A stretch of DNA of 64,000 nt from Ceratorhiza oryzae-sativae (Eukaryota; Basidiomycota; Agaricomycetes; Cantharellales; Ceratobasidiaceae): contig JARWMV010000013.1 in assembly GCA_030998015.1 (NCBI GenBank), positions 186,001-250,000 on the forward strand. Direction: 5' to 3'. Below, piece after piece: positions 7,701 through 18,769 of this stretch (its first letter is position 1; the number at the start of each line of letters is the position of its first letter). The position numbers and the translations under genes are program-made. The notes beneath the pieces are model-generated. The model worked only from the letters and a program-made list of their open reading frames with translations. It was not told the origin of the DNA and did no database searches.

Positions 7701-9979
7701 TAGGACAAGGTTTAAGGTAAGAAACAAAGTATATAAAGCTAATGTCTCTCTTGCTACATCAGGTTTGAATGAGTTACACATCAGTATTAATGAATCTGAA
7801 GTTAATCGCTTTTATGAAGCATACACTAATGATCCCCATTTTGCTGATGTACTCAAGAAGCTGCAAGGTGAGTATGATCATCTAAATCCACCCTACAAAC
7901 AATACAGGATTGGAGAAAATGGTCTTATTTACTTTTGCAGAGATGACAATTACAAGCTGTGTGTCCCTCAAGACTTACAGAAGGAAGTAGTAGCTGAAAT
8001 ACATGACTCTCTTCAAGAAGGAGCTCATGCTGGCTACCATAGGACCTACTACTGGCCTAAGATGGTACAAGTCATTAAGGAATATGTGCGCACTTGTGAT
8101 ATTTGTCAAAAGGCTAAGCCTAAAAGACATGGACAAAGAGGTTTTCTTCAATCTATTCCAATGCCTAGTCAGCCTTTTGAAGTAGTAACCATGGATTTTA
8201 TAATGGATCTTCCTCCTAGCAATGGATTTAATGCCATACTAACTATAGTTGATAAATTAAGTAGTATGTGCACTTTATCCCTTGCAATACTTCTATCAAT
8301 GAGGAAGAGACTGCCAAACTATTCCATGTGCATATATGGACCAAGTATGGTCTTCCAAGACAGGTTATTACTGACAGATACTCTAGATGGACAGGAGCCT
8401 TTTGGGAACACTTAACCTCTTTGGTTGGAATTCAGAGATCACTTACTACAGCTTACCACCCACAAGCTGATGGACAGAGTGAGATTATGAACCAAACCTT
8501 AGAGATTGCCTTAAGAGCTTTTGTCTTTCCTTCAATGGACAATTGGAGTGACCTCCTAAATGATTTTAGCTTTGCTTACAACACCATGGAGCATACATCT
8601 ACAGGATTTACACCTTCTTATCTTCTTTTAGGATTTGAACCACTTCAACCCTCAGATTTGCTAACTTCTACTGGTAAAGCTTTAGCCAGACCCTCTGTAG
8701 AAGATCCTAAAGCTGTGAACTTTGATGAGATGATGAAAGCAATTTGCTCTCAAGCTCAGGATGCCTTGAAATTGGCTCAGGTTCACATGGGAGATCAATA
8801 CAACAAGAACCATAGTTATCTTGATCTACAGGCAGGAGATTTGGTCATGCTGAATCCACATTCCCTGAACCTGCTGAGAAATCAGAAGGGAAAAGGAAGG
8901 AAACTCCAGATGAAGTATGATGGTCCCTTTGTGTCGTGACCCTCTGGAGGCTCCCTTGTGGAGCACTTAAGTAGTGGCTGCGTTGACAGTTTGGTGCTAT
9001 GCAGTATGTATTGAGTGTTCTAGTTACAGTGTTTGCTATGGTCTATGGTGGTTGACGAGATAAAGCAAGCTGAGGCATCCAGTCTTGCTTTATCCTCCTT
9101 ATATATACCTGTGGCTGCGGTGGCTGCAGACGTATTATCTAAGCACACTCCGCAGTAGGTGTAGGTTATGTACAGTACTATGGGTTAGGTAATTGTTTGT
9201 CTTAAGTTTGTGCGGCTCCGAATCTTATAGAGCCGCGCGAGGTCCGAGGGTCATGTGACTTTTTGGACTTAAGCACCCGGCGCTTAATCGCTGAATAAGC
9301 GCCGAGGTCACGTGACAACTCGCTCCTCGCTCCAGGTAACATGGGAGAGAAACGCTGGAGCGAGTTCAGGGTAACCACCGGCGCTTAATCGTTAGGTAAG
9401 CGCCGAGATCACGTGACAACTTGCTCCTTGCTCCAGGTAACATGGGAGAGAAACGCTGGAGCGAGTTCAGGGTAACCACCGGCGCTTAATCGTTAGGTAA
9501 GCGCCGAGATCACGTGATCCTGTTTATGGTTTGTTCCGCTTCGGGAAAAATGCCATAAATCTGTACAATATTCGGTTGTTAGGTTATGTCTGCTAGGCAG
9601 GTCATAACACTTTGAAGTTCTAGAGAAGCTTTCAGATGTAACCTATCGCATCAAGATTCCAGCCAGCTACAACATTCACCCTGTGATTAATATAGCTCAT
9701 CTGGAACCTTATCATAGAGATAAAGATGGTACAGACCGTCCCAAGAAACATCTGAATAGATCTGACTTTGACAAGGAACCTGAATGGGAAGTGGAAGAGA
9801 TTCTGGATGAAAAGATGATCAAGAAAGGACAGAGAAAACAGTGTTGATATCTTACAAGATTTGTGGGTTATCCATCTGAATGGGATGAATGGTTATCCAG
9901 GCAGCAGTTGACAAATGCTCCCAGGATACTAAAGGAATGGGAACTTAAGCAACACCTCAAGACATCTAAGAAGTCTTAA
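4792..9979 (+). pseudogene. G2 Ty3/Gypsy polyprotein (protease-RT-RNase H-integrase-chromodomain), broken
   Basis: One frame (4,792-7,227) holds the protease (TVDSGSD near residue 66), then reverse transcriptase (CIDYRKLNAV, FRRMPFGWRNGP, LVYIDDIVIYS) and RNase H (YRLYTDACDFGIAAIL). After an in-frame TGA at 7,225 the RNase H end and integrase follow: zinc-binding HAGYHRTYYWP...CDICQ, then the catalytic core with a one-base loss near 8,270 (VTMDFIMDLPP, VITDRYSRWTG, AYHPQADGQSE). A solo G1 LTR (8,932-9,609) splits the integrase C-terminus. The frame resumes at 9,610 and ends in a chromodomain (EWEVEEILDEK, RFVGYPSEWDEW) with another TGA near 9,845. Gag is absent; G1 copy 1 joins directly before 4,789, so the 5' part probably lies beyond it. 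The ATG at 4,792 may be fortuitous. Confidence 0.9.
8932..9609 (-). repeat. Solo G1 LTR inserted in G2
   Basis: Read on the plus strand it starts TGTCGTGACC and ends GGTCATAACA, the reverse of the LTR at 4,007. It is flanked by perfect 5 bp target duplications CTTTG at 8,927-8,931 and 9,610-9,614. It interrupts the G2 integrase C-terminus (KYDGPF | EVLEKLSDVTYR). It is rich in intact CpG and TCACGTGA motifs and carries GGCGCTTA...TAAGCGCC hairpins, which suggests a recent insertion. Confidence 0.92.
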
Positions 9980-10055
9980 CCCTTTCCTGAAAATCATTCC
10001 AAGAACAACATGTGATTTCTCTGTTGTTTGTTTACTGACAAAGTCATTTTGTAGA

Positions 10056-10064
10056 TATAAATCG
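10056..10064 (+). promoter_or_regulatory. TATA-like box upstream of G2 accessory gene 1
   Basis: The motif GATATAAATC lies about 40 nt before the ATG at 10,099, inside the retrotransposon and downstream of its chromodomain. It is consistent with a private promoter for the accessory gene. Confidence 0.35.
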
Positions 10065-10098
10065 GCTAGCATTTACCACCAGAAACACCACTCCAACC

Positions 10099-10581
10099 AT
10101 GGCTAACCTCACCATCATTGTTGCTGTTACTCTCCCCATTGCTCTCATGGTCTTTGCCATCCAGTACTACCTCTACAATTCAGGGGAAGACTTCATATGG
10201 ATTGCACCTGGCCAACAGGTAGTCATGGAGTACTCCAACCTGGAGCACACCATCACTGTCACTGGCAGAGTGGTGATTTCCCTGCCAAACAGATTGGTAT
10301 ACCTTAGCAGGCAAAGGACCATCTGGACTGTCAAGCCAGCCAGCATCCTCCCCATAGCATTGGTGAGGAATTGCAGGCAGTACAGCCCTTACAGGGGACC
10401 AGGCAACAGAGGCATGCCCCCTGAGCTATTCATCCTGCCAGACCACCCATACTGTAAGCCCAAAATCTATTTACTGGGTTTAATGCTTATAGTACTGGAC
10501 AGATCAAATGCAAGGGATGGAGCAACAGCAATACCTAGGATCTTTTCTACAACTATAGATAAGATTAACCAAGCTTGGTAA
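10099..10581 (+). CDS. G2 accessory gene 1, small predicted membrane protein
   Basis: The ORF starts at a good ATG context (CAACCATGG). It encodes 160 residues with an N-terminal membrane segment (about residues 4-26, IIVAVTLPIALMVFAIQYYL). A soluble part follows, including EHTITVTGRVVISLPNRL and RGMPPELFILPDHPY. A possible in-frame 39 nt GT-AG intron lies at 10,454-10,492, so the C-terminus is uncertain. It sits between the G2 chromodomain and polypurine tract, where some Gypsy elements keep an env-like gene. There are no cysteine pairs, heptads or furin-like site that would make it a convincing envelope. Family unknown. Confidence 0.45.
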   Translation: MANLTIIVAVTLPIALMVFAIQYYLYNSGEDFIWIAPGQQVVMEYSNLEHTITVTGRVVISLPNRLVYLSRQRTIWTVKPASILPIALVRNCRQYSPYRGPGNRGMPPELFILPDHPYCKPKIYLLGLMLIVLDRSNARDGATAIPRIFSTTIDKINQAW

Positions 10582-11018
10582 GTCAGATCTTTCCTGATCA
10601 TCTTATCAAATCCACTGATTTATTTGGATTGATCACATCTAGTCCCCATCAAGAAACCTTTTCCCCTTATCTTCCCTTTAAGTCTTGTACCAAAACTTTC
10701 TTTAATAGATTTAAAGTATAAAGTTGTCTGATCCCTTAAGCAATCATCAGAATGAGTCACTGCAAAGTAATCTCAGTTGACTGCTTGGACCAATCACCAA
10801 CTGTAAGGTTTAAGGACTAGATAAGAAAGATCTGGAAGGATCAGCATGTGATAACTGTACAGATAACAGCAGAGCGCACTCTATTTGGCCAGTTACAAGC
10901 TTCTTTTATTTGGAGAAAGCTTCCTATTGGCAACTGGATGTGAAATACATGCAGTATAAGATTTTTGTGTCATCTCTAAGGTACTACAGCTGTATACTGC
11001 ACAGTTTACCCTCTAAAC

Positions 11019-11854
11019 ATGTCTGACTACTCAATTGAACATCCCCAGACTCCCAGCACTCATCTGGACATTCTGGAGCATTGCTTTATGGGCCTTAGAT
11101 GGGAACACACTAGGGTGTGATCTCAAAACAGGCAGAATAGGTGACAATCTAGAAGGGAGGGCATTGAGCCTGCCCCAGATGTGCCTCTTCTTGTATATCC
11201 CAATCCAGCACCTTCTGCCCTCTATCCTCCACTTCCAACTTATCCATTGGAAGCTCCCAGTCAAGGCCCTCATTTTGAGATTGGATGGCCGACTCCCCCC
11301 TCTCCTGGGTTGGAGCCAACCCCATTTGATCTGGTTTTGATGCATGGATGGGGCAGGAGGGACGAAAGGCCTGTGCCTCCCCCAAGGAGCATAAGCCCTG
11401 TTGACTATGAGGAGTTCCTGGAGAGGATGGACTGGTAAGTTCTTGACTTCAATTGAGTCAAGATCTAGAGCTGATCTGTTTAGGGATTATGCACATTGGC
11501 CCCATGAGGCTTCCAGAGAGCCTTCCATACTCTCTGAAGAGCCTACTGATGGGGAATATGAGTCAGGTGGAGAGCTCCCTGAATATCAGTGAGTTCGCTT
11601 CTTTTGAGTCAAGATCTAAAGTTGACTTGTTTAGACTCACTTACCCTCCTTCCCCTTCTCCTGAATATCAGCCAGAATCGCCCTCAGACTCACTTTCTGA
11701 TGGAACTGAGTCATCTGGTGACCTTCTGGTGATGGAGTTGGCCTTAGAAAGTAGGGTACAGGAGTTGAATAGGGAACTAGTAGAAGAAGTAGGGAACCTA
11801 AGAGCTGCTCAAAGACGTCTTAGGGATATCTTGGACACCCATGACATGTATTAG
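11019..11854 (+). CDS. G2 accessory gene 2, spliced Pro/Ser/Glu-rich protein with C-terminal coiled coil
   Basis: A frame starting MSDYSIEHPQTPS at 11,019 can be followed through three short GT-AG introns: about 11,115-11,155, 11,436-11,483 and 11,591-11,634. The second and third introns share nearly identical sequence (GAGTCAAGATCTA), suggesting an internal duplication. The product has a proline-rich middle (PSALYPPLPTYPLEAP), then DYEEFLERMDW, acidic Ser/Glu stretches and a C-terminal heptad-like helix (LESRVQELNRELVEEVGNLR) predicted to form a coiled coil. It ends at TAG 11,854. A TATA-like CAGTATAAGA lies upstream near 10,956. No known family. Sense-strand introns in a retrotransposon imply that unspliced RNA must be the template for transposition. 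Confidence 0.45.
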
Positions 11855-11957
11855 TTTGGTCTGCTTGGAATTTATGCTATTGTCCCCCAATTCCACCTGT
11901 GTGAACTTAAGGGACAATCCTGTAATTCCAAAAGAACAAAGTAAGATGTCTCTTGGC

Positions 11958-11966
11958 TATAAAAAC
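11958..11966 (+). promoter_or_regulatory. TATA box upstream of G2 accessory gene 3
   Basis: GGCTATAAAAAC lies about 90 nt before the ATG at 12,052 (CACCATG context). It supports an independent promoter for the downstream accessory gene. Confidence 0.45.
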
Positions 11967-12051
11967 AGCCTTTGAGAGCCCTCTCTCCTCAGTGGTTCAA
12001 CACCCTACCAGCTCTTAAGCACTTTCACCCACTATCTCTCTATTCTTGCAC

Positions 12052-13132
12052 CATGCAGTCCCCTCCTATGATGCTCAATGAGGAGCAAGCCAAGGCAGTA
12101 GCAGATTCAATTCTGTTGTCCAAGTACTTTGCCTGCCTGGCAGCCTCTATGCGCATGGGGGAAGGGCTATATGCCTCTAGTACTTCCATCTTGGAACAAA
12201 AGTTCAGGGATGGCATTGAAATTTACTATAGTTTCAATGAGGACTGGGGCACTGATGGATGGTATGTGCATGATCAAGTAGCCCATGCCTTGGTAGATAC
12301 AATCCTCCAAGTGCAAGATGCTGTGGGAACTTACTTGCAGAATGGGACTCTGGAAGAGGCCTACAAGTCTCATAACTTTTCAGTGGATTCACCTCTATAT
12401 GCACACTTCAGGGAAGCTGGAATTGCCTTCCCTATAGAGCCAGTAACGGGCTTCACTGCTTGGGACTGGCAGAATCCTTTTGAATCTCTTCCTGCCCTTA
12501 TCTCTGAAGTGGTTTGATTGCAGATTTGGGCCTTACAGATGGTTTGCAGCCTGTGCTGTCTGGCTATGTATGATTGTAGGGACAAGACAGCTGTCCTCCC
12601 TCCTTTCCCTTGTGCCATGATAGCTGCAGGAAAGGATTGTTTCCATCTATATCGCTCTATATTCTGCAAGAAGGGATGGCTGGAGCCCAATAAGTCTGGA
12701 GTTCCTAAGACTTGGGGAGATGATATGGTAAGCCCAATCCTACTACCCTTGGGTTAGAAGCTGACAACCAAGGAACAGCATGTCTACTTCACTCTGAGGC
12801 AGCAATTGTCTGCCAAGAGGTTTTACCAGTTCCTGACAAGCAAGATGGAACAATTGGCTGCTGCTGCAGGGCCCAAAACTGTCCCTTGGTCTTCCAACCC
12901 CAAGGATACAGGGGTGACAGATGGTTGCCCTAGGGTTCATTTTGAAAATGAAGCTGGACCATCTCAATCTGCCTCTCGCTCTGAAGCTGATCCTGAGGCT
13001 AAGGAGTCAGATGATGAGTCCTTTACTGTGTCTGGTGCCTCCACTCCTTCTGAACTCACTGAACCAAGCCAGTTGGAACAGAGGGAGTACATTTACATCA
13101 GTTCTGATGATGAGGGATATGATTCTCTCTAA
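12052..13132 (+). CDS. G2 accessory gene 3, unrecognised protein with acidic C-terminus
   Basis: The first part (12,052-12,517) reads MQSPPMMLNEEQAKAV and is helical, with EDWGTDGWYVHDQVAHALV and SPLYAHFREAG. Downstream frames continue with a Cys/Trp-containing piece (MYDCRDKTAVLPPFPC, SIFCKKGW). After a short GT-AG intron (12,728-12,757) comes a long C-terminal part (QHVYFTLRQQLSAKRFYQF) ending in an acidic, Ser-rich tail (YISSDDEGYDSL). The join near 12,515 is unclear (TGA, or a very short intron). Spacing of AH...PL...EA...GF resembles ORF B of G1, which may hint at a shared family. No function is assigned. It ends 20 bp before the G2 polypurine tract. Confidence 0.45.
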
Positions 13133-13153
13133 TGTGAGTTGACATACCAGACT

Positions 13154-13160
13154 GGGGGGG
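13154..13160 (+). promoter_or_regulatory. Polypurine tract of G2
   Basis: A run of seven G (ACTGGGGGGG) lies 3 bp before the LTR start TGTTATGGATC. It marks the 3' end of the G2 internal region, so the three accessory genes are inside the element. Confidence 0.7.
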
Positions 13161-13163
13161 CTA

Positions 13164-14465
13164 TGTTATGGATCACTAACATTTTTCTATTAATTTAGTC
13201 TGCTTTGCCAACCTCAAGTGATGCCTCTGTAATTTTCTTGAAATTAAATGAATTTGTATGCATCTGAATTTGTACTATTTGTGTTCTATTAAATAGTACA
13301 AAATCTCCTCTTTCCAACGCATATTTTATCGTGATTTTATCTTAAGAAATCAGAGAGATATAGAGGTTGCAATATTTCCTCTTATCAGGAGATATTGATT
13401 ACAACATTGTGCCACTCATATCTCGGCAACTGCTTACACTATAAAAGCGACCTTATGCTCTATCGATAGCTAATCTTCGGCAGTATCTGCTGCCCAAAGA
13501 TCGTCACAATCCACCAGATCCTCATGCCGGAATGGCCCAAAGATCATTAGAATCTTACTGGACCATCAATCAAGATCTAATGACTCCAGTGAGTCAGGAG
13601 AGCCTTCCAAATTGATCCAGAAGCTTCCCTGACTCACTTTATGACTCACTGAGATGTAGCCTCCATTCATTACATGTATATACTCTGATAATATGATCTA
13701 CAAGCCAATAGCTGGTCTCAGATGCATCAATGCCTTTGATCCACACCCTGTCTTTACTCTCATATCCTATACTGGGCTAGGGTGTACCCCAAGTATAGCA
13801 GTACCCTCTTTTGATGATCGCACTGGCATGCATGCATCTATTTGGCTCTGGAATGCCCTCCTCAGGGTATAAAAGGACCTCCTCTGAGGCCCTTCCAGAC
13901 CACCTCCTCTACTCAACCCAGACTGGTTATTGGTTTCTTTTCTTTCTATTTTTCTCTTGTCTGTGTGTGATTTCTCATATAACTAGTACTGAGGAATAAA
14001 GTACCATATTAGTTATATACTGTCTGAGTCATTGTATCTTATATACAGAGATATATAAGGATACAATATTGCCTGATTGAGTGTGACATTAAGTACCAGC
14101 TATTAGAGGAAATCTAAGTACCTGTAGCTGAGGAAGTACATGCATTAGGCAGCCCACCATCTATCCTATAAGCTATTGCTTAAGTCTAGTATTAAGATTA
14201 GTATCAGTTAGTCCAAGCGACTAGGGCTGAACTACATTTAAGATATCTAAGGGAACCTGACCATAGTAGTCTTGCTCTTTATACCTATAAATTAGTCAGT
14301 TTACACTGTGAAAGATTAGGACTACCTTGAGTGTTACTTGATCACATTACAACTACTTTGAGTCTTCTTACTCTAGTCTAAGAAGTATTGAGTACAATTA
14401 GTGTATACTAACATATCTACATTTGCTTAAGCTCTAGATATTCAAGTGTACCCTGACCCGTAACA
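13164..14465 (+). repeat. G2-type LTR (L2 family), 3' LTR of G2
   Basis: It starts TGTTATGGATCACTAAC and ends CCCTGACCCGTAACA (1,302 bp). Near-identical copies lie at 17,278-18,586 (+) and 21,295-22,596 (-). A TATAAAAGG box near 13,870 sits within a CCTCAG...CTGAGG inverted repeat and is the likely promoter. Confidence 0.88.
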
Positions 14466-14890
14466 GGCATAGGAAGCTGCAGGTTCAACAGGTTTGGCAA
14501 CAACAAGCTTAATAAAGCTTGGGGCCCATAACCTGTTGAAGCAAAAGGGTTAGAGAGACTTCAAGAGGTACTTAGTGCAGCAAACAAAGCAATTAAGCTT
14601 GATGTGAGAGCAGGCAAGTGAGAATGGGGAAAATATTGCTGTGGTCTAAGGTGACTTGTCTATTGGTTTATATAGAGGACAACAGAGAAAGTACAGCAAA
14701 TACATCAGCATGTATACAGGAGATGTATCTACAAATGGAGATAAAAAATGAATATCAGAGAACAGGTGGAGAGGAAGGTATAATGTCAATATTACATTGA
14801 TATAAGTGTGGGTTCATTCAACAATATTTGTCATACTGTCATTTGACACATGGTGGTAGATTTTCCTTTTCCTTGGTACTCATGATTAGG
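14466..14890 (-). repeat. Copia-type LTR fragment with adjoining primer-binding site
   Basis: On the minus strand the LTR end TTCAACA (plus-strand TGTTGAA from 14,534) is followed by GGTTATGGGCCC (14,522-14,533). This is the Copia-style primer-binding site complementary to the anticodon region of initiator tRNA-Met. The remaining sequence up to about 14,890 resembles in reverse the LTR at 19,333-20,096 but is truncated where G3 starts. 14,466-14,521 is a short internal remnant. Confidence 0.5.
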
Positions 14891-14922
14891 GTCTGAAGGG
14901 ATTCATCATCTTCTTGTACTTC

Positions 14923-17277
14923 TCAAATTTCAGAGATGATGTCCACTGAGGTCTCTGCTTTGAATCCAATGAATCTTTCAGCCTCAATCATGATTTGTTG
15001 GGGATTAGGGACATTGTTGTGGTTGTGCCTTCTGGAGAGTGCATCTGGCTTCTGTGACATCTTCCCTGGTCTGTAATGGATATTGAAGTTGTAAGAGGCT
15101 AGTTCCAAATGCCACCTAGCATGCTTTGATTGAAGGTCTCTGCTGTCTTCCATCTTTCCAGGTTCCTATGATCTGCATAGACCTCAATTGGTGTCTCTGT
15201 CCCTTCTAGGTACATGCACCAATGTTTGAGGGCAGCTACAATGGCCAATAATTCCTTATTGGCCATATCATAGTTGTGTTCTGCATTGTTGTAGCTTTTG
15301 GACATGAAGGCCACTGGGTGCAGGTACCCATCTGTGTGTCTTTGGCTTAGTACTGTGCTGATAGCCACTCCTGAGGCATCTGTCTCTAGGACAAAGGGTT
15401 TTGATGGGTCTGGATGTATTAGGACTGGGTCCTTCCCAATTGCTTCCTTGATTTCCTCAAAGGCTTCCTGGCATTCCTTGGTCCATTCCCACTTCTTGTC
15501 CTTCTGTGTTAGATTGTGGAGGGGTCTGGCCATTTTACTGAAATTGTAAATGAAGTGCCTGTAGAAGTTGACAAAGCCTAGGAAGGCTTGGAGCTGTTTG
15601 ACTGTCCCTGGTTTTGCCCAATCAAGTATGGCTTGGACCTTGGATTTCTCCATGGAGATGCCTTCAGGTCTAATGACTAATGATAGGAAATCTACTTCTG
15701 TGACACCAAATTCACATTTGATGAATTTGGCAAAGAGGTTGTTCTCCTTCAGTTGTCACATGACTTCCTCCACATGTTTCTTGTGGTCTTCCTCATTATC
15801 TGAGAATATTAGGATGTCATCAAGGTATACTACCATGTATAATCCTAGGATGTCTTGGAAGATCCAGTTCATGAATTCCTGGAAGATCCCTGGTGCATTG
15901 CATAAGCCAAATGGCATTACAAGGTATTCAAATATTCCATAATGGGTTCTGAAGGCTGTCTTCCATTCATCCCCTTCCTTGATCCAGATATTGTTGTATC
16001 CCCATCTCAGGTCCATCTTAGTGAAGATCTTTTTGCCTTGGACCTGGTCTACTAGTTTGGTCTGTAATGGAATAGGGAATCAGTTTGGAATCGTGATGGC
16101 ATTGATCTTTCTATAGTCTGTGACTAATCTTAGGGATCCATCCTTCTGTTTGACAAAGAAGCAAGGTGCTGCAATGGGGGACTTGCTAGGCCATATTTTC
16201 CCATCTTTTCGTTCCTGATCAATGAATTCTTTGACTGCCTCGATTTCTACTGGGGACATGGGGTAGATCTTGGCTGGTTTGGGCAATTCTGCCCCTTCTT
16301 TGAAGTTGATGTAGCAATCATAGGGGCAATGTTCTGGAAGCTTCTTGAAGAGTTCTTCACTAAATATCTCTTTGAATTTCTTGAAGAGTCCTTCCCATCC
16401 TTTTGGTACCTTAGACCAGTCAATTCCAGACTGAGGTTCATTGGCAGTTTTACCAGTGACTTCCTTTCTTTTCCAGGATCTCTAGTGTTTTCCAGTTGAT
16501 ATCTGGGTCTGCCTCTTGTAGCCAATCTAGTCCTAAGATGATTGGTGTGTCTTCTCCCAGATCCATGGTGTAGAAGGTGGGTGTGAATTTCCATCCTTCT
16601 ACTTCCATCTCTACTTGAGTCTTAAATCAGATCTTCTTGGGGATTTCTTTGCCATCTATGGCAATGACAGTCCTGGGGTTTAGGAGTCTGGTGAGGGGAA
16701 AGTTGTATCATTGGCAGTAATTGAGATCAATGAAATTCTTAGAGGATCCTGAGTTGACTAAGGTTTTGATGGGGTCCATGATTCCAGCAGCAAGTATGGA
16801 TATTGAGGCAGAATTATTGGATTTCTTTAGGTAATATACACATTGCCTCTTCTTCTTCTTCTTTGTTGCTGGTTCTTGGGCAGTTTCTGACATGGACTCA
16901 GGCTGCAATTCTAGTTTTCCAACTCTGAAGAGTCAGATTTGTCCTGAATCTCTTCTATGGTTCCTGCCTTACCCTTACCTCCCTCCAGATATCAGTCCCC
17001 ATGGTACCATTCCTTATCCCTGCAATTCTAGATGATGTGGCCCTTTTGTCCACATTTGAGGCATAGCCCCTTCTCTTTCCTCTTTTGGAGGGTTTCTGCA
17101 GAGGCTCTTCCTGTCTTTGCTGTAGTGGTGTTAGTAGAGGCTGCTTTTGCTTCTGTCTTTCTGGCCTCTTGGTTCTTATTCTTGAAGGATTGTCCTGCAA
17201 AGAGGATATCATCAATGTGTGTGGCACTGTCCATGTATTTCTCTAGTGACCATTCAGAGACATTATGGGTGATCTCC
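14923..17277 (-). pseudogene. G3 Ty3/Gypsy gag end-protease-RT-RNase H, degraded
   Basis: Read on the minus strand from 17,277: a gag zinc knuckle (CLKCGQKGHI), a protease-like segment (TLVNSGSSKNFIDL, where the usual DSG has become NSG), RT ([39 protein letters not shown]) and RNase H (FVLETDASGVAIS, VYADHRNLERW, YRPGKMSQKPDALSRR). Several stops and frameshifts break it. It ends before the integrase, at about 14,920, where it abuts a Copia LTR fragment. The rest of gag lies beyond the L2 LTR that begins at 17,278; the middle of gag seems to be missing. Confidence 0.85.
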
Positions 17278-18586
17278 TGTTATGGATCACTAACATTTTC
17301 TATTATTTTAGTCTGCTCTGCCAACCTCAAGCAATGCCTCTGTAATTAAATTGTGAAATACTTGAATTTGTATGCGCTCTGAATTGTACTATTTTCCGTT
17401 CCATTAAATAGTACAAATTTTCCGCTTTCCAACGCATATTTTATTAAGTTTTTACGATAAGATCTCAGAGAGATACAGAGGTTGCGATATTTCCTCTTAT
17501 CAGGAGATTTTGATTACAACATCGCACCGCTCATATCTCGGCAACCGCTTACGCTATCAAAGCGATCTTATGCTCTATCGATAGCTAATCTTCGGCGGTA
17601 TCTGCTGCCCGAAGATCGTCGCGATCCACCAGATCCTCGCGCCGGAACGGTCCGAAGATCATTAGAATCTTACTGGACCATCAATCAAGATCTAATGACT
17701 CCAGTGAGTCAGGAGAGCTTTCCAAATTGATCTAGAAGCTTCTCTGACTCACTTTATGACTCACTGAGATGTAGCCTCTGTTCATTACATGTATATACTA
17801 TGATAATATGATCTACAAGCCAATAGCTGGTCTCAGATGCATCAATGCCTTTGATCCACACCCTGTCTTTACTCTCATATCCTATACTGGGCTAGGGTGT
17901 ACCCCAAGTATAGCAGTACCCTCTTTTGATGATCGCACTGTCATGCATGCATCTATTTGGCTCTGGAATGCCCTCCTCAGGGTATAAAAGGACCTCCTCT
18001 GAGGCCCTTCCAGACACCTTCCCTCCTCTACTCAACCCAGACCAGTTATTGGTTTCTTTTTCTCTTTCCATTTTCTTTTGTCTGTGTGTGATTTCTTATA
18101 TAACTAGTACTGAGGAATAAAGTACCATATTAGTTATATACTGTCTGAGTCATTGTATCTTATATACAGAGATATATAAGGATACAATATTGCCTGATTG
18201 AGCATGACATTAAGTACCAGCTATTAGAGGAAATCTAAGTACCTGTAGCTGAGGAAGTACACGCATTAGGCAGCCCACCATCTATCCTATAAGCTATTGC
18301 TTAAGCCTAGTATTAAGATTAGTATCAGTTAGTCCAAGCGACTAGGGCTGAACTACATTTAAGATATCCAAGGGAACCTGACCATAGTAGTCTTGCTCTT
18401 TATACCTATAAATTAGTCAGTTTACACTGTGAAAGATTAAGACTACCTTGAGTGTTACTTGATCACAATGCAACTACTTTGAGCCTTCTTACTCTAGGCT
18501 AAGAAGTATTGAGTACAATTAGTGTATACTAACATATCTACATTTGCTTAAGCTCTAGATATTCAAGTGTACCCTGACCTGTAACA
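17278..18586 (+). repeat. G2-type LTR (L2 family), solo, within G3 gag
   Basis: TGTTATGGATC ... CCTGACCTGTAACA, 1,309 bp, about the same sequence as 13,164-14,465. The flanks TCTCC (left) and CCCTT (right) are not a target duplication. G3 gag also appears to lose sequence across it, so a deletion or ectopic LTR recombination is likely. Confidence 0.85.
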
Positions 18587-18603
18587 CCCTTTGTACTGCA
18601 TTT

Positions 18604-18735
18604 TAAGGATGTGATGCTGATATTCTGGCATTCTGGCATCAAGGGTAACTCAATTGCATCAGCTTATAAATCAGTGCTTCTACAATTCAGTTACCCTTGA
18701 TGCCAAAATGCCAGAATATCAGCATCACATCCTTA
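18604..18735. mobile_element. hAT-like MITE (132 bp foldback) with 8 bp target duplication
   Basis: Arms of about 52 bp (TAAGGATGTGATGCTGATAT ... and its complement) are almost perfectly inverted around a loop of about 26 nt. Direct repeats CTGCATTT flank it at 18,596-18,603 and 18,736-18,743. An 8 bp duplication is typical of hAT-superfamily elements. It encodes nothing and sits in the G3 gag region. Confidence 0.75.
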
Positions 18736-18769
18736 CTGCATTTGCAAAGGCCTCTTGTGCCTGTGCTTC

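Noticed and set aside
10099..10581. An envelope gene making G2 a retrovirus-like element
   Set aside because: One N-terminal membrane segment alone is not enough; there is no fusion peptide, second membrane anchor or cysteine pattern.
14788..14795. AATATTAC, resembling the CRESS-virus nonanucleotide nicking site
   Set aside because: It lies in a Copia LTR fragment far from either Rep, is not in a hairpin loop, and is AT-rich background. No good nonanucleotide was found next to Rep itself.
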